Part shown: positions 45,816-57,462 of the stretch, piece by piece
Layout: each line of letters opens with the position of its first letter
Numbering within the stretch: the stretch's first letter is position 1
From: Hofstenia miamia
Taxonomy: Eukaryota > Xenacoelomorpha > Acoela
Assembly: GCA_004352715.1 (NCBI GenBank)
Contig: SCFE01000024.1
Coordinates: 1,793,305-1,857,304, forward strand
Direction: 5' to 3'
Length of the DNA stretch: 64,000 bases
Made by a program: the position numbers and the translations under genes
Notes under the pieces: generated by a model
Databases searched by the model: none
What the model was told of the DNA's origin: nothing
The model's input: only the letters and a program-made list of their open reading frames with translations

Positions 45816-48291
45816 GTATGTTTAATATAAATAATGTTATGGAAAATTGTTGCTCAACCCTATTAAGTTTTAGAAAAATAATTATATAAATATTTATTAA
45901 AAATGCCTTCAACTATTTTTTAGATTGCATAATATTGCGGTATGGAAACATCAGGAAAATTGAACGTTATAAATTGTGGGGTTTTGCTGGTATTTAAGAG
46001 TTTCAGTTGATAGGAAAATAAAATATGCTAATGATAATTTATTGCAAGGAAGCCCTAGGTAAGCCTGAGAGTTGGTAGTAAACACTATCGATATATGTAT
46101 GTACATGCACTGGAAATGCAGGCAATGGGGGAAGGGTCACAGATCACGTGCCCCTCCTAATCTGAAAGATAGAAAAAGTTAGACTAACTATTTTTTTTGC
46201 ATGTATCGTAAACAAGGCGATGCATATTTCACAAGTCATGCTAGTCTCGCGTATTCTAAATTTATTAGAGGCAATAAACAACGTCTGTTCACAGCATAGA
46301 AATAAGGTAAAATGAACCATTTTTATTGTATGGATACCTAATGACATTTTATTTGTGTGTTGCAATTAAGCATTGCTTTTCCGTAGTTCAAGAATATATA
46401 ACGAAATTATGTAGTAATTTCTCACATAATTTAGTAAACTGTTAAAATTAAATATAGTCTCTATCTAACGATAAATTTGCAGACAAAACTTTGTGATGCA
46501 ACAGTTAATAAAGATTTCTTTTACCCTAGCACATAGTTAATATGTTTCAATATTAACAAGATCTTAATTCTTACTTGGGGAGATTAGTACGCATCAAAAA
46601 GAAAAAATCAAAATGTTTTTGTTATTTTTTGCCCCTACCGAAATATAATTGTGATTGCGCGACTGGTACATTATTGCAAAAAAGTATTTTGATTATTTTG
46701 TATAAAAAATCAATAGTTTGAATTGATTTGTTTATTAATGGACGTTGTAATCTTGAAATAGATATTATTATCTTTCACTGTTTGCATTAATTCCATGTCA
46801 AGTTAAAAATCAGATATTATATTTCTCCAAAGTAACCACGGATAATTTATTTTCACATTGATATTGTAAAAGTGGATCACGTTATTCTTCATTTCAGAAC
46901 AGGAAATTTATTACTGTTTATTAAAAAATTTTTAGTTAGCTTTAGAAATGCTCTTTATATATTGTAAATTATCCCCAGTGCTTCAATGGTCGTTTTTCAA
47001 AGTTCATTCGAGTTTGCAAAATGTGTTGTAAGGAAGTCTTTAACCCTTTCAGCCTACGATTATAATGATAGCTCGAAATTTGCTTAATTGAATAAAATGT
47101 GGCTATGGCATTATACATGTATCTGGAATCATGTGACACTACTACGTCATCATTAAGCTTCTACAATGCACTTTTAAGAAAACTTTGTATGAAGTGAAAA
47201 TAAGGAAAATTCATTTCTTATTTTCAAAAGTTTTTTGCTATGGTCACATACTGAGTCAATACAAATAAGTTAATGAACTTTTTTTAAATTAATATTGGTA
47301 CTGATTTTATCAATTAATCAATAATAAACAAGTATTCTTAATATTTTTCAATTTTTACTAAATCAGGATTTACTTAGTTCAAACTCTATTTGGGTTTTTC
47401 ATATTATAGAATATTATTCTGCTCAATGTGTTTTACAATATTCGGTGAAAGGCCCATTGTATTTTAAACACCATACTCAATGTAAATAACAATTTTTTGG
47501 AAATGTAGATAAAACATTTGATCAAATGATGCATAATATGTGCATACTTTGAAAAAATTTTTTATCAAAAAATTAGTATTCTACCCCTATAAATTTTTTT
47601 ATTGTACTTCTATTTTAATTTGTTCATAATTTTTTCCGACGTTTTTATTAGTAATAAGAAAGTTAGGAAATTAACAAAATTTTTACGCTAATACGATCAT
47701 TGAGTGAAGTTATATGAAAAATTTTCAACGTCAGCGCAGGACCAAAATAAATATGTGAACACATTATAAATTTATTACGCATTTGCTATCAGCAGGGAAG
47801 CGAGTAATATGCTTTTTTAAAATCTCTATATTATTAAAAAATGATAGCAGTTCGAAACCGAATATTTTCTGTATTGGCGTAGATTCAAGAGGAATTAAAC
47901 TACTCTATGAATTTAACAAACCTTTCAAATTTTGAACATGCGCCTATTGTGAGTACAGAAGTTGAGTTTTTTTCACAATGAACATGATCTTTGTTCCACA
48001 ATGACAACGAATAACAAGTGCAATCTAAAATTTTATATGATAGTTTTATGGAATACAAACTAATCGCATTTGTTAATTTCTGGCTATTAATTTTTAAATG
48101 TCATATTTAGTGACACACATGTATTTCGATATTTTTAAAAACATATTCATGGACATAAAACTATCAAAACAAGGACAGAAAACTCGCATCCCTGGATATC
48201 AGTCAACGACATCATATTTTTGCTTTCTCAATATAATGACTTTAATTTGTTGGTTTCCTTAATCAGGAACAACTGATGTTTTGTATTTTAG
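45816..48291 (+). other. intron 10 (2.5 kb)
   Basis: AT-rich, phase 0. No exon, RNA gene or recognisable element was seen. Confidence 0.7.
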
Positions 48292-48622
48292 GTAAATGTA
48301 AAAATTAAGTTGCTTAATGATGAAGAACCTCACATTGAGCTTGCGGACAGCTATCTGTCAGTCATGGAAGGACAACGGGTTCCATTGGCATCTCCAAATA
48401 TTTTTCTTTATGACTTTGACTACCCAGCTAATGACCTCTATGTTGATGTAGTTCGACGACCAGTTCATGGAAGTATTGTACAAGTCGGCAAAGACACCAT
48501 TCAATTAGTGGGGTCGGCATTTCCAGGACGTGCTATGGACTCGACCAATCCTGTTGTTGTATATTATCAGCATGACAACACCGAAAACTTTGTTGATGAA
48601 TTCATTCTACGAGTTACTGATG
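48292..48622 (+). CDS. FRAS1/FREM-like exon 11 of 16 (CSPG repeat H)
   Basis: Acceptor ATTTTAG followed at once by GTAAAT; donor GTACGT; 331 bases, entering in phase 0 and leaving one base. VNVKIKLLNDEEPHIELADS is the linker, and YLSVMEGQRVPLASPNIFLY the M-E-G opening. DFDYPANDLYVDVVRRPVHG is the D-x-D and R-P-x-H-G turn, SIVQVG follows, then VVVYYQHDNTENFVDEFILR and VTD form the Y-x-H and D-x-F-x-L-x-V-x-D end. It is a complete repeat core in one exon. The aspartates in the D-x-D segment may bind calcium, as suggested for this family. Confidence 0.92.
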
Positions 48623-50186
48623 GTACGTTGAATAACGTTGGTTGTATTTTTGCATTTTTTGAATGTCATTCTCTGTATTTCTAGTGTCAGATATAGACAT
48701 TGTATTAAAAGTAGCAAAATAACTACTGCTTTTATGTTTAACAGTGACATCTATTGCTGTAAAAAACTATTTCAATGAAAACAATTGTATAACCGCTTTA
48801 TGCAAAAATAATTTAAGGAAATTTTTTGGTTTTTGCCGCTAGTGAAAACTAATGCTGAGTTGTAAATGGGTCGATCTCTTAGGACCAAGTCAATGCTATG
48901 CTCAAGTTAAGAGGCCCACGTCTAGTAGAAACCCAATTTAGCCCCAACCTATGTGAACTGCTGATATATTATTAAAATTATGAATCAATATTGTAACTTT
49001 GCCTAGCCCTAGCCTCACGGGCTCACTTGCCAATCTGACAAAGATCAGTCTTTGTTGAATCAAGTTCTTTATACAGGTTTCTCCCTGAATTTTTCACAGA
49101 AATTTTCCTTAAGTTCTGTTTTGAGTATATATTCAACCTCAATTTAAATTAGCTGACACGCGCGATTTTCTATGAGATAAGTTTAAATTACACTGACATT
49201 TGGTAATGGAGATATAATCGAATACGCAAGAACCTTTGATGTCATGTGAAATACTCGAAAATCAATCGCATTTGCAATAGCACTTCTAACTTTTACAACA
49301 TCATAGATTACATTTTCCGGAAGGCAGATTGCATTAATGCGAAATTGTGCTAATTTTTTGATTTTATAATTTCACATCCATTTAAGTGAGGAGAGTTATT
49401 TTAACTGTTATGTACATTGAATTCACAAGCATTGTATCAAATTTATAAAAATTGATACTTACTGAAACACAATCCTGCAAATTTGGATGATTGCTAATGA
49501 TCATTGATGATTATGAGATGCCAGTCAAGTTTTCCTTCAAAACATTTTCAGGATAATAATTTAGGAAACAGGATCTCCCATCCAATGACAAAGCTACCTT
49601 ACTCCAAAGTATTAAATTATCAGTAGATGTTTTAAGGGAAACTCTATTATTTTTAAAGTATTGTACCATAGACGTCAATTTTTTACCCCGAGGCTTGAAC
49701 ATGCATAAAAATGTCAAATAAAATTTTAATTCGATGCTGAATTTCAGATATCGATTTTTTGGTCTTACAGTGTTTTTGCATTGTACCTATGTCGGACTTA
49801 AGTTTTTTGGTGAGTTGACAATGGATTTATCCCTTAAGCATTTTTTTAGTTGCTTCGTTAGTGATCTATTTTAAGCTTTTTAGAAAATGCTGTTATACAA
49901 TGGCTTTCAGAATTGGTAAATAAAGTTTAATTCAATATTTTATTATATTTCATATTTCCTGCACCCTATGTACCATCTGGCCCGAAAGAAGTCAATTTAT
50001 TAAAAAAGTTTATTAAATAAGCTTATTTCAATAGAATTCGAAAACAAAAATTACTGTATTTAATACTTTCGCAAAAGATGGCTAGTTTCATACTTGTTTA
50101 CGCCCATGGAAGTTGTAATACTTTTTCTGAAATCTGATCATCAAAGTGAGCATTGCTTTGGATAGATGTTTAAAAAAATTATTTAG
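48623..50186 (+). other. intron 11 (1.6 kb)
   Basis: AT-rich, phase 1. Nothing recognisable seen apart from the splice sites. Confidence 0.75.
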
Positions 50187-50482
50187 CAAGGGGAAGTCCC
50201 GGTGCGCATAACGTTACATTGACAATCCCTGTAAGAATCAAGCCGCTAGATGACACTCCTCCTCAACTCACCGCCAATCTTCCACTTACTTTGCAACCTA
50301 AAACCATCCGTTATATAACCAACAATCTTCTCGATGCGATCGATGTCGATTCTCCACCTTCAGCCATCACTTACGTTATCAGCGAGACACCACACTTTGG
50401 GGATCTTCAGAAGCTAGTCAATGGAAAATTCATCAGTCTCAAAGCCGGAAAAAACTTCACGCAAGCAGAGGTCGATCAGCAG
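50187..50482 (+). CDS. FRAS1/FREM-like exon 12 of 16 (end of repeat H, CSPG repeat I)
   Basis: Acceptor ATTTAG, donor GTATTG; 296 bases, entering with two bases (completing Ala) and leaving in phase 0. GSPGAHNVTLTIPVRIKPLD then DTPPQLTANLPLTLQP are the closing strand and linker, with an NVT sequon. YITNNLLDAIDVDSPPSAIT is the L-x-A-x-D-x-D-S opening. YVISETPHFGDLQKL is the turn, and KNFTQAEVDQQ the FTQ-x-x-V-D segment. The exon is distinctly GC-richer than its flanks. Confidence 0.92.
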
Positions 50483-50993
50483 GTATTGCCAATTTAATTA
50501 GATGAGTGTTCGATAGTGGGATGCACTTATAACGCTTTTGATTGCGGGTTTAATATCCAATAATGAGGTCTTTGATTTGCCTTGAAGACATCTTAAAGTT
50601 CATATAGTATATGCATATGCCTACATTACATATTCACAATTCAAATTTACACTACTGAGTAATGGGCTATTAGGATAAGGGAAGCATCGTGTGGTTAGTG
50701 AATAATTTAGAAGCACTGAATGAATTTCGAGATCGTTATGAACGACCTTTGCTTAATTTTATTGACAAATCTATAATTTAATTTGCTTGTCTGCGAACCT
50801 CATTTGGAATATCAGCTGCATGTCTATATGGGAGTTAGTTTTAAGTAGTTCAATATAAACAATAGTTGATAACAAATTTTTGTTTCATGCTGTGATAAAC
50901 AATTAGAACTGTCCCTTCATAAGAGATACAGATTATCAAGAATATGCTATTCTGTTAGTCTTTAAATTAGTTTGTAATCTAAGCACAAGGCCA

Positions 50994-50995
<2 letters not shown>

Positions 50996-51028
<33 letters not shown>
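50996..51028. repeat. (TA)n microsatellite
   Basis: Uninterrupted TA run in intron 12. Confidence 0.95.
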
Positions 51029-51029
<1 letters not shown>

Positions 51030-51823
51030 TTTGAATTTTTTCTAACTTTGAATTTGCAGTCTTATTTTCGATTAAGATCTATTTCTGCTCTCAGCTTCAA
51101 TATTGCTCAAAAAAATAAAAAAGATTAATGGGATTGTATTGTAATTATTTCAACAAATGAAAATGACTTTATTAAAGTTGTTGAAGTATATATTTCATGT
51201 TTTACTTTTGTTTTTTCTATGATTTGAGGCATTTCAAGCTAAAGTCTTTCTGTGACTTCGTAGAATTGCAATTGTCATTTTATCCCCTCAAGGATTTGCT
51301 GAGTACAAAAGAAAAGATTGAAATTTATTACTATCATATTAGAAAACATGGTTATTAATTGTGTGTTCACTGGGGATTATAGAGAGCGGCTGTGTAATCA
51401 TTTATCGATGTCAAGTTTCTTGTATATTCAATTCAAGCAGTATTTCTCCGAACCAGAAAAATATTTCTACCGTTTCGTTATCGCTAGCAGTCAAAGCATT
51501 TATATAGTAGTGATTATTCTTTCAAAAATCTTTTTTTGCTAGTTGAATTGTAAAGTAGTTTTTGCAAAGTATGTATATATATATTAGTGGTGGACGCAAA
51601 TACGGTTTTACCCGCGCATATGCATAATTTTAAATATGGTATCTTTAGTAAAAAATTTAAAAAGAACATATAATGAGCGTAAGTTGTGTTAGAAATTTTA
51701 TTGAAAAATTCTACATTGTTTAATAGTAGCAAAAAAATCATTTCGTGTGCAGGCGCTTACGATTATAAAATGTCTCGTATGGATAAGAAAGTAATTTTTG
51801 GCGGGTCTGCGGCATTGAAAATT

Positions 51824-51847
51824 TATATATATATATTTATATATATA

Positions 51848-51892
<45 letters not shown>

Positions 51893-51895
51893 GTG
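51824..51895. repeat. (TA)n / TATG compound microsatellite
   Basis: TA runs broken by TTTA, CTG and GTA units. Confidence 0.9.
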
Positions 51896-52601
51896 TAATA
51901 TACACATATAAATTGATGACATTGCTGCGATTGATTACAGCAATATCCTATCATAAAAATGATGTGCTTAATTTAAGATTAAATGGGATTGTATTTAATA
52001 CGCTCCAACAGAACTGTAATGGAGAAAAACTGATAATTGCGGATTTCCATGACTAGTAATTAGAAAGGCAATAATTCACTCATTCATCCATATGCCACAT
52101 TGGCATTAAGCAAAACTTTCAAAATATGATTAAAAGTTCTGCAGTAGATCATTGTTTGCAGGAATTTCTAACACTAGTTAATATGAAATCCATTGAAATT
52201 TAATTACTAGATTCTAATGGGAGACGTAAATATAATTGAGTATCGAAGATTTCATAGTGATTGTATATACGTAGTATGTTGGCTTCCTATAAACATATTA
52301 CGTAAAGAGCTTACGTGATATATTGAGCTGTTACGGTTATATTTGGAAATATGGAACATCATTAATATGAATATGCAACAGACTGAAAGCACTGTCTGCC
52401 GGTATTTAGCAATAAACTAACCCATCTATAATGTTAGTGAATTATTACAATGTTTTCTTTACTCTTGTATTCAAAACTGTTTGCTACGAACTTAGAATGA
52501 TTAACAGTGTGGGAAGGTTCCTATTTTCATTTAGAAGTTTCATAGGGGAGCTGAAATATTTACTAAGAGCTATTTATAAATTTACAGACGATGTGTCTTA
52601 G

Positions 52602-52840
52602 ACAATCATCCGCTACAATAACTCTGGTGGTGATCAACCGCATGAAGACCGATTCGTTTTTAATCTCACCGATGGAATCAACTCTCTTCCCCGACAATCA
52701 AAGAAAATCTTTGTGAAGCGCAATTTCATTTTGGGTGACATTGTTAGAAAATCTCTGTTCTTGAACGCAGAAGGCAAGGCATCTCTTTCCAATGATATTC
52801 TTCCAGTTAAAGATATTGAGTTAAATCTTTCCACTTACAG
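52602..52840 (+). CDS. FRAS1/FREM-like exon 13 of 16 (end of repeat I, start of J)
   Basis: Acceptor GTCTTAG, donor GTATTC; 239 bases, entering in phase 0 and leaving two bases. TIIRYNNSGGDQPHEDRFVF then NLTDGINSLPRQSKK is the I-x-Y-x-x-S-G...D-x-F-x-F-x-x-x-D-G end of repeat I, with NNS and NLT sequons. FILGDIVRKSLFLNAEGKAS and LSNDILPVKDIELNLSTY open repeat J. An upstream CAG (52586) would put a stop or a frame break before the repeat, so the TAG acceptor is preferred. It was found by phase and pattern, because no ATG-led frame covers it. Confidence 0.9.
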
Positions 52841-54826
52841 GTATTCTTCGTTTTAGTGCTAGGGTTGTTGTCACACTATAATGCTAACATACATTCTTCA
52901 GCATTCAAAAGTTTCCTTTGTTCTTATGTACTTCTTTCGAATATTGTCTATATTCAATTTATAATTTGTTAAAATCCCATTACATTGTTAGTTTTTAGGT
53001 AATTTTCACCAATGTAATGGAATTTTCACAAAATCAATATCAAAATTTGGGAATATGCTAAAATTTTACACTGCTTTTTGTGGTTTATTTTACATAACAG
53101 GCATATTCAGGGAAATATTTTCTAGGGTACCCCTTCGCAGAGTATAACTTTAATGCTTTCAAAAATAACTTGTGTCCTAATATTTATAATCATGACTGTA
53201 GATAGCATTGCTTTGGTTATTTTCGACAATCGCACAAATCAATTTCGCTTTGATGAAATGCATTTAAATTCTAATTACTTTTTTGGGTGTAGAGTATAAA
53301 ACAAAAGGTATGCGACAGTACACCTTCGATTTTTCTTTGTTCATAATCTAGAGCAGAATGCAATCATCTTAAGATTCAATGATAACCCCTTTGCATCAAT
53401 CATACACTGATAGTTAAATGTCAACGAGTTGCACAATACTCATCAAGAACTTCAAAAATTCTCATGTAACTTTAACAATATTTTTTCGTTCCCCCACATA
53501 TTTTCGAGAGCTCTTATAGTACGTCATTCTTTTAACCGTTTTTAGTTTACATTATTCCATTGGTCGACCTAAGTCTTTATCTGTTTTGCTTGATTAAATT
53601 CAATTCTATGCCATTTACTTTTATTGTAGAATCATATTCTGAACTTCTTTTGTTTATCGATTTCCTTATTTTTACAACTCTTGACAAAAGATACACTTGC
53701 AGAAATAGACATGTTGTATTTTTATTCAATTACATGTGCATATACATGGAAAAAATATAAAATTTAGAACATAAATGTAAGAACAAAGTTTATAATTAAG
53801 TATCAAAGTTAATAGATATTCAATCACAATGCGATTGAATATCTACTTGTATTGGTTGTGGCGCCAAATTCATTTTGCTGATATTTTTGCCATTTACAAT
53901 GAATTTCTCGGTTTTCTGTCATTTTTGAATAAAAATGCCATTTATAAGGGTTGTACTCCTAAATACTTAACAAATAGAGCTCTAAATTTGAGTAATGCAT
54001 TTTTATGTTATATGTTGACCAAAATTATATTTCTTAACAAATAAAATTCAACACTCAAAACCTAATATAGCCTTAACAAAGGGGCTGGATCTCCAATCAA
54101 GTTCTATTAGGTGTGCTGAGCCGCCCTATTCACCCCCTCGAGTACACGCCTGTAGGAGATTGATTTCAATAAACGAATCAATTAATAAATGATTATCCTA
54201 TCATTTAAATGGTTGAGTTTGAAAAAACTGAAAGTTTTAAAAGAATATTTTAACTAAGAAATATAACAGAAATTGTTGTTAAACTAATGCGTATGTCTAT
54301 TGTAAAAAAAGCCAGAGCATGTATAAGATGAGATTATATTAAAAATGCTGATTTTAAAAATACACGCTTTGCACAAGCTCTCGACGGGAGCGCAGTGAGA
54401 ACTATTCTTGTGACCTTAGATAGTAAAGGTTTAAAATATTTAAAAAATAAGCTTTTTGCAGCTTGCGCTTAATAATCTCATTTTTTGCGAAAGAATTTTT
54501 TATGTGTACTGTAACTATCAATTTTCCAATGGCCATATTAAGCAACTATTGTTGGAATCTAGTGTGGATTTCACTATCAGAATATAATCTCATCACAAAA
54601 AATAATATCCAATCTACTCTGGCTCCTAAGTTTGGTATATGAAATCCGAAAGAGTACGAAATATATTTACTCTGTATAGAGGTCTAAAATGTAATCCCAA
54701 AAACTTCGGTTTTTAAAAATCAAGTTGAACCCATTCTGCTGCCTTTCGCATACGCACTGTTGTACAAAATATGTTTTGTCAAAGTTGAACAATTTTGTTA
54801 TCTTGGGACCTTTGCATTTACTTTAG
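52841..54826 (+). other. intron 13 (2.0 kb)
   Basis: AT-rich, phase 2. No recognisable element. Open frames at 53560-53760 and 53829-54044 are low-complexity, Phe/Tyr/Leu-rich AT translations. Confidence 0.7.
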
Positions 54827-54962
54827 ATTCCTTATAACATATGATCCACTATATGGCTCCATAAGAAACAGGTCTTCCAACTTACGGATCTTTACTCAAA
54901 ATGATGTTGATACTGGCAAGGTTTATTACCATGGGTATCAACAGAAGATGGACTACTTTCAG
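54827..54962 (+). CDS. FRAS1/FREM-like exon 14 of 16 (CSPG repeat J, middle)
   Basis: Acceptor ACTTTAG, donor GTTCGT; 136 bases, the shortest exon, entering with one base and leaving in phase 0. It reads FLITYDPLYGSIRNRSSNLR then IFTQNDVDTGKVYYHGYQQK and MDYFQ. These are the P-x-x-G turn, an NRS sequon, the FTQND-V segment and the V-x-Y-x-H segment. It completes the core of repeat J between exons 13 and 15. Confidence 0.9.
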
Positions 54963-55968
54963 GTTCGTAAATTTTCACCGAAGTATTTTATATACAAAGT
55001 ACATGTTAGATGAACATTGATAACAAACATAAAACAGATGTATCAGATCTATGGTTCATATATATTAGTCAGTACCTTGCAGCTTGTCAAACTCTTTTTT
55101 TGGCAAGGACAGTGCACAATATAACGGAATTTTTGCTTATCGATAACTGAAATTTAATCTACAAAATTTAATTTTTCTAAGCAAAAAATATTTCAAAATT
55201 GAAGGTTAATATAAAGAGATCATCTAAGAATAAGACGTATTTTTCAATTCGTAGCATAAATAAAACCCAATTCTGGACAATGAGATTTATAGAAATTTTT
55301 AGTATATAATAGAGATGTGCGCTTTATCTAAAGTTGTTGGTCGAACTGCCTACACAGAATTCACAAAGTCATAAGACACGTCTCATGCAATAATGGCATA
55401 ATAATGTAAATACCCTGATGTAATAATTGTTTCATTCACCGCCACCGCAGTGGTATTAAATGGGTGAAATGTCACCGCGTCGTAACGCGCACACTATATC
55501 TTGTATGTAAAATATCGTTATATACGCGGTAATGTGCTCACATATGCTTTGATATTGTCATTCTAAGTAAATGAGCCATCGCCACTTTCCTAGGAAGTCG
55601 TTAATTTATCATTTTAGTTAAAGGTATATTCACTTTTTATTTTACTACCGAAAACGTTTTGGCAAATCAAACCTGGCATACATTCAGACTTTAACAATAC
55701 AAATGTTTCTAACATTTTAAGTTTGTTGGATTTTTCATTTTCTGCCCATAATTAGTTTAATAACGAAGTCTATGTTTAGCCAGAAGCATGTTTGCCGCAG
55801 ACTTTTTAATGTAATTAATAAATATCCACTAAGATAGAATAGGTAAGAAGCCTAAGTATTTTTAAACATGGACACATTTTAGATTTCAGCTAAGCTACCA
55901 AGATGCTTAAAAAATGCTTCAAATTTGTGCTAAATATGTGAAAAACATATGCATTTATTCCTCTTTAG
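54963..55968 (+). other. intron 14 (1.0 kb)
   Basis: AT-rich, phase 0. No element recognised. Confidence 0.75.
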
Positions 55969-56232
55969 ATTGAATTAAACAATCAGCAAGATGTCCTGCT
56001 ACGCACGTTCAAGATTGCAGTGATTTCCAATAACAATAAATATCCAATTTTGTCATATAACAACGTCACTATTGATGAAGGCGGTACTTTCCAATTCACT
56101 CCGCAAACATTGAGAGTTGAAGATGATTCAAGTTCTTCGAAACTGAAGTTCAGTCTTACTAGGCGACCAAAACACGGTTCCATCAAAAAGAAATATTCAT
56201 CCGAAAGAATGATCTTGCAATTCACAATGAAG
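55969..56232 (+). CDS. FRAS1/FREM-like exon 15 of 16 (end of repeat J, start of K)
   Basis: Acceptor CTCTTTAG, donor GTAGGA; 264 bases, phase 0 at both ends. IELNNQQDVLLRTFKIAVIS and NNNKYPILSYNNVTIDEGGT are the closing strand, linker and E-G opening, with an NVT sequon. FQFTPQTLRVEDDSSSSKLK gives the L-x-V-x-D-D segment, and FSLTRRPKHGSIKKKYS the R-P-x-H-G-S-I turn. ILQFTMK starts the F-T-M segment finished by the next exon. Confidence 0.92.
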
Positions 56233-57026
56233 GTAGGATTTTTAAACAAACATTTTTCAATTACACGTATGCATAATTTTTTTTTCTTATAATTTCACAT
56301 CTTTGCTCGGTTTGCAGAAGTCCCACAGTAAGAAAATTCACTGGCAGGAATTTCGCAGTTGTAAAAATATAAAATTCACAGTTCGGGAATATCCCAGTCA
56401 TCAGCACTGTAAGAAAGCCGACGCATTAATTTAGATTGTCATTGCTCACTTTTGCTAGTTTTGTACATGTTTTATATCTTTTCATGATTTAATTTTTACT
56501 TATTTTTAGTCAGCACTGGAGTGTGTTTTTTTAAGAATGCGTGACTAAAGCTGTTATAGATTATCATAGAATTGAATTGAACATCGGAATAAATTCATTT
56601 CATTGTTACTTGCTTTATTTAACCCTAAGCAGCCCATTGTATCCATGAGAATACAATCGGTTCGGCCCACATTTTCGAAGCCTAGTAGAACATTTGTTAA
56701 TCCTGCGATTAGGACAGAATTAGGGTGAAAATGTGTGATAGAAATTATTCCTGTGTTTGGAGTACATGAAAATATCAACTTTTTTTCAATGGAAAATCCT
56801 ATTTTTAGCATAACTCTGAAGTTAATCCCATACCTACTGTTCAGATAATACATTAGTCTAAGTCATTGCGCGTAGTGAGTTATTATTGTAAAAATGCGTG
56901 TTGCTTAGGGTTAAAGTTGAGTTTTACTTAGGAATACTTTTAACGAAATTGTATAAACTACAATACATATTGATGTTATTTTAACATATCATGCTGTTAT
57001 TTCAACATATAACAATATTGCGTTAG
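56233..57026 (+). other. intron 15 (0.8 kb)
   Basis: AT-rich, phase 0, GTAGGA...GTTAG. Nothing else seen. Confidence 0.75.
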
Positions 57027-57462
57027 GAAATCGAAGAGGGCAAAATTTCTTATAAACATGATGGCTCCGAACCTACTAAATATGGAATGGTTGATGATTT
57101 CAAATTTTTGGTTGACGATGATGATATATTAACGAGCGGTTTCTACGTATTCCCCAACACTTCAAGGCTATACACGGATCCCGTCAAATTCACAATTTAT
57201 TTCCGTGCAATTGATAACAAAGCACCGAAACTGGTGAACAATGAACTAGAAGATATGATTTTCGTAAGCGATACCGTTTATTTCATGCGTTTTGATTTCA
57301 AGCACTTACTGGCGATTGATGATGATTCTGACAATGCAGATATTATTTACAATATTACGGTACCTCCATCGCATGGTTACATTGCTAACAGCAGTACTAC
57401 GCCGCAGAATTATCACTATAACACTCCCAATGCTCTTGGTGGGATAACTCAATTTACCCAAG
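57027..57462 (+). CDS. FRAS1/FREM-like exon 16 of 16 seen (end of repeat K, start of L)
   Basis: Acceptor GCGTTAG, donor GTTAGT; 436 bases, entering in phase 0 and leaving one base. EIEEGKISYKHDGSEPTKYG is the I-x-Y-x-H-D-G-S-E segment, followed by VDDFKFLVDDDDILTS and a strand ending FTIYFRAIDNKAPKLVNN (linker). MRFDFKHLLAIDDDSDNADI then IYNITVPPSHGYIANSST give the L-x-A-x-D-D-D-S opening and P-P-S-H-G-Y turn of repeat L, with NIT and NSS sequons. It ends TQFTQ. The next exon, beginning in phase 1, was not found before the terminal gap. Confidence 0.92.

Larger units (their letters stand above)
50483..52601 (+). other. intron 12 (2.1 kb) with (TA)n and (TATATG) runs
   Basis: AT-rich, phase 0. 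Simple repeats at about 50996-51028 and 51824-51895. The small open frames across the TA tracts encode only IYIY runs and are not genes. Confidence 0.75.
2551..57462 (+). other. FRAS1/FREM-family extracellular matrix gene, internal part (16 exons chained)
   Basis: Sixteen exons totalling 4,457 coding bases (about 1,485 residues) are joined here by matching splice phases. The product is a run of about twelve CSPG/NG2 repeats of roughly 105-130 residues. Family features seen include linkers such as PVNNKKP, DDTPPQ, DNIPPR and NDEEP, the segments FTQRD and FTQND, and closing segments such as VKYNHND and YNNSGGDQPHEDRF. In FRAS1/FREM proteins such repeats form rods in basement membranes. The phrases IYYVQS and NDEEPHIELADSYLSVMEG resemble what I recall of vertebrate FREM2. 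Many N-glycosylation sequons (NVT, NIS, NAT, NLS, NRS) fit a secreted protein. CSPG4 is the main alternative, but the linkers and repeat spacing favour FRAS1/FREM. Start, signal peptide and C-terminus are outside the window, and the paralogue cannot be named. Confidence 0.85.

Noticed and set aside
51686-51922. IYIY-repeat frames on both strands
   Set aside because: Translation of a TA microsatellite.
52587-52601. CAG acceptor at 52586 for exon 13
   Set aside because: It would add bases that break the phase and bring an in-frame stop before the repeat segment; the TAG at 52601 keeps phase 0.
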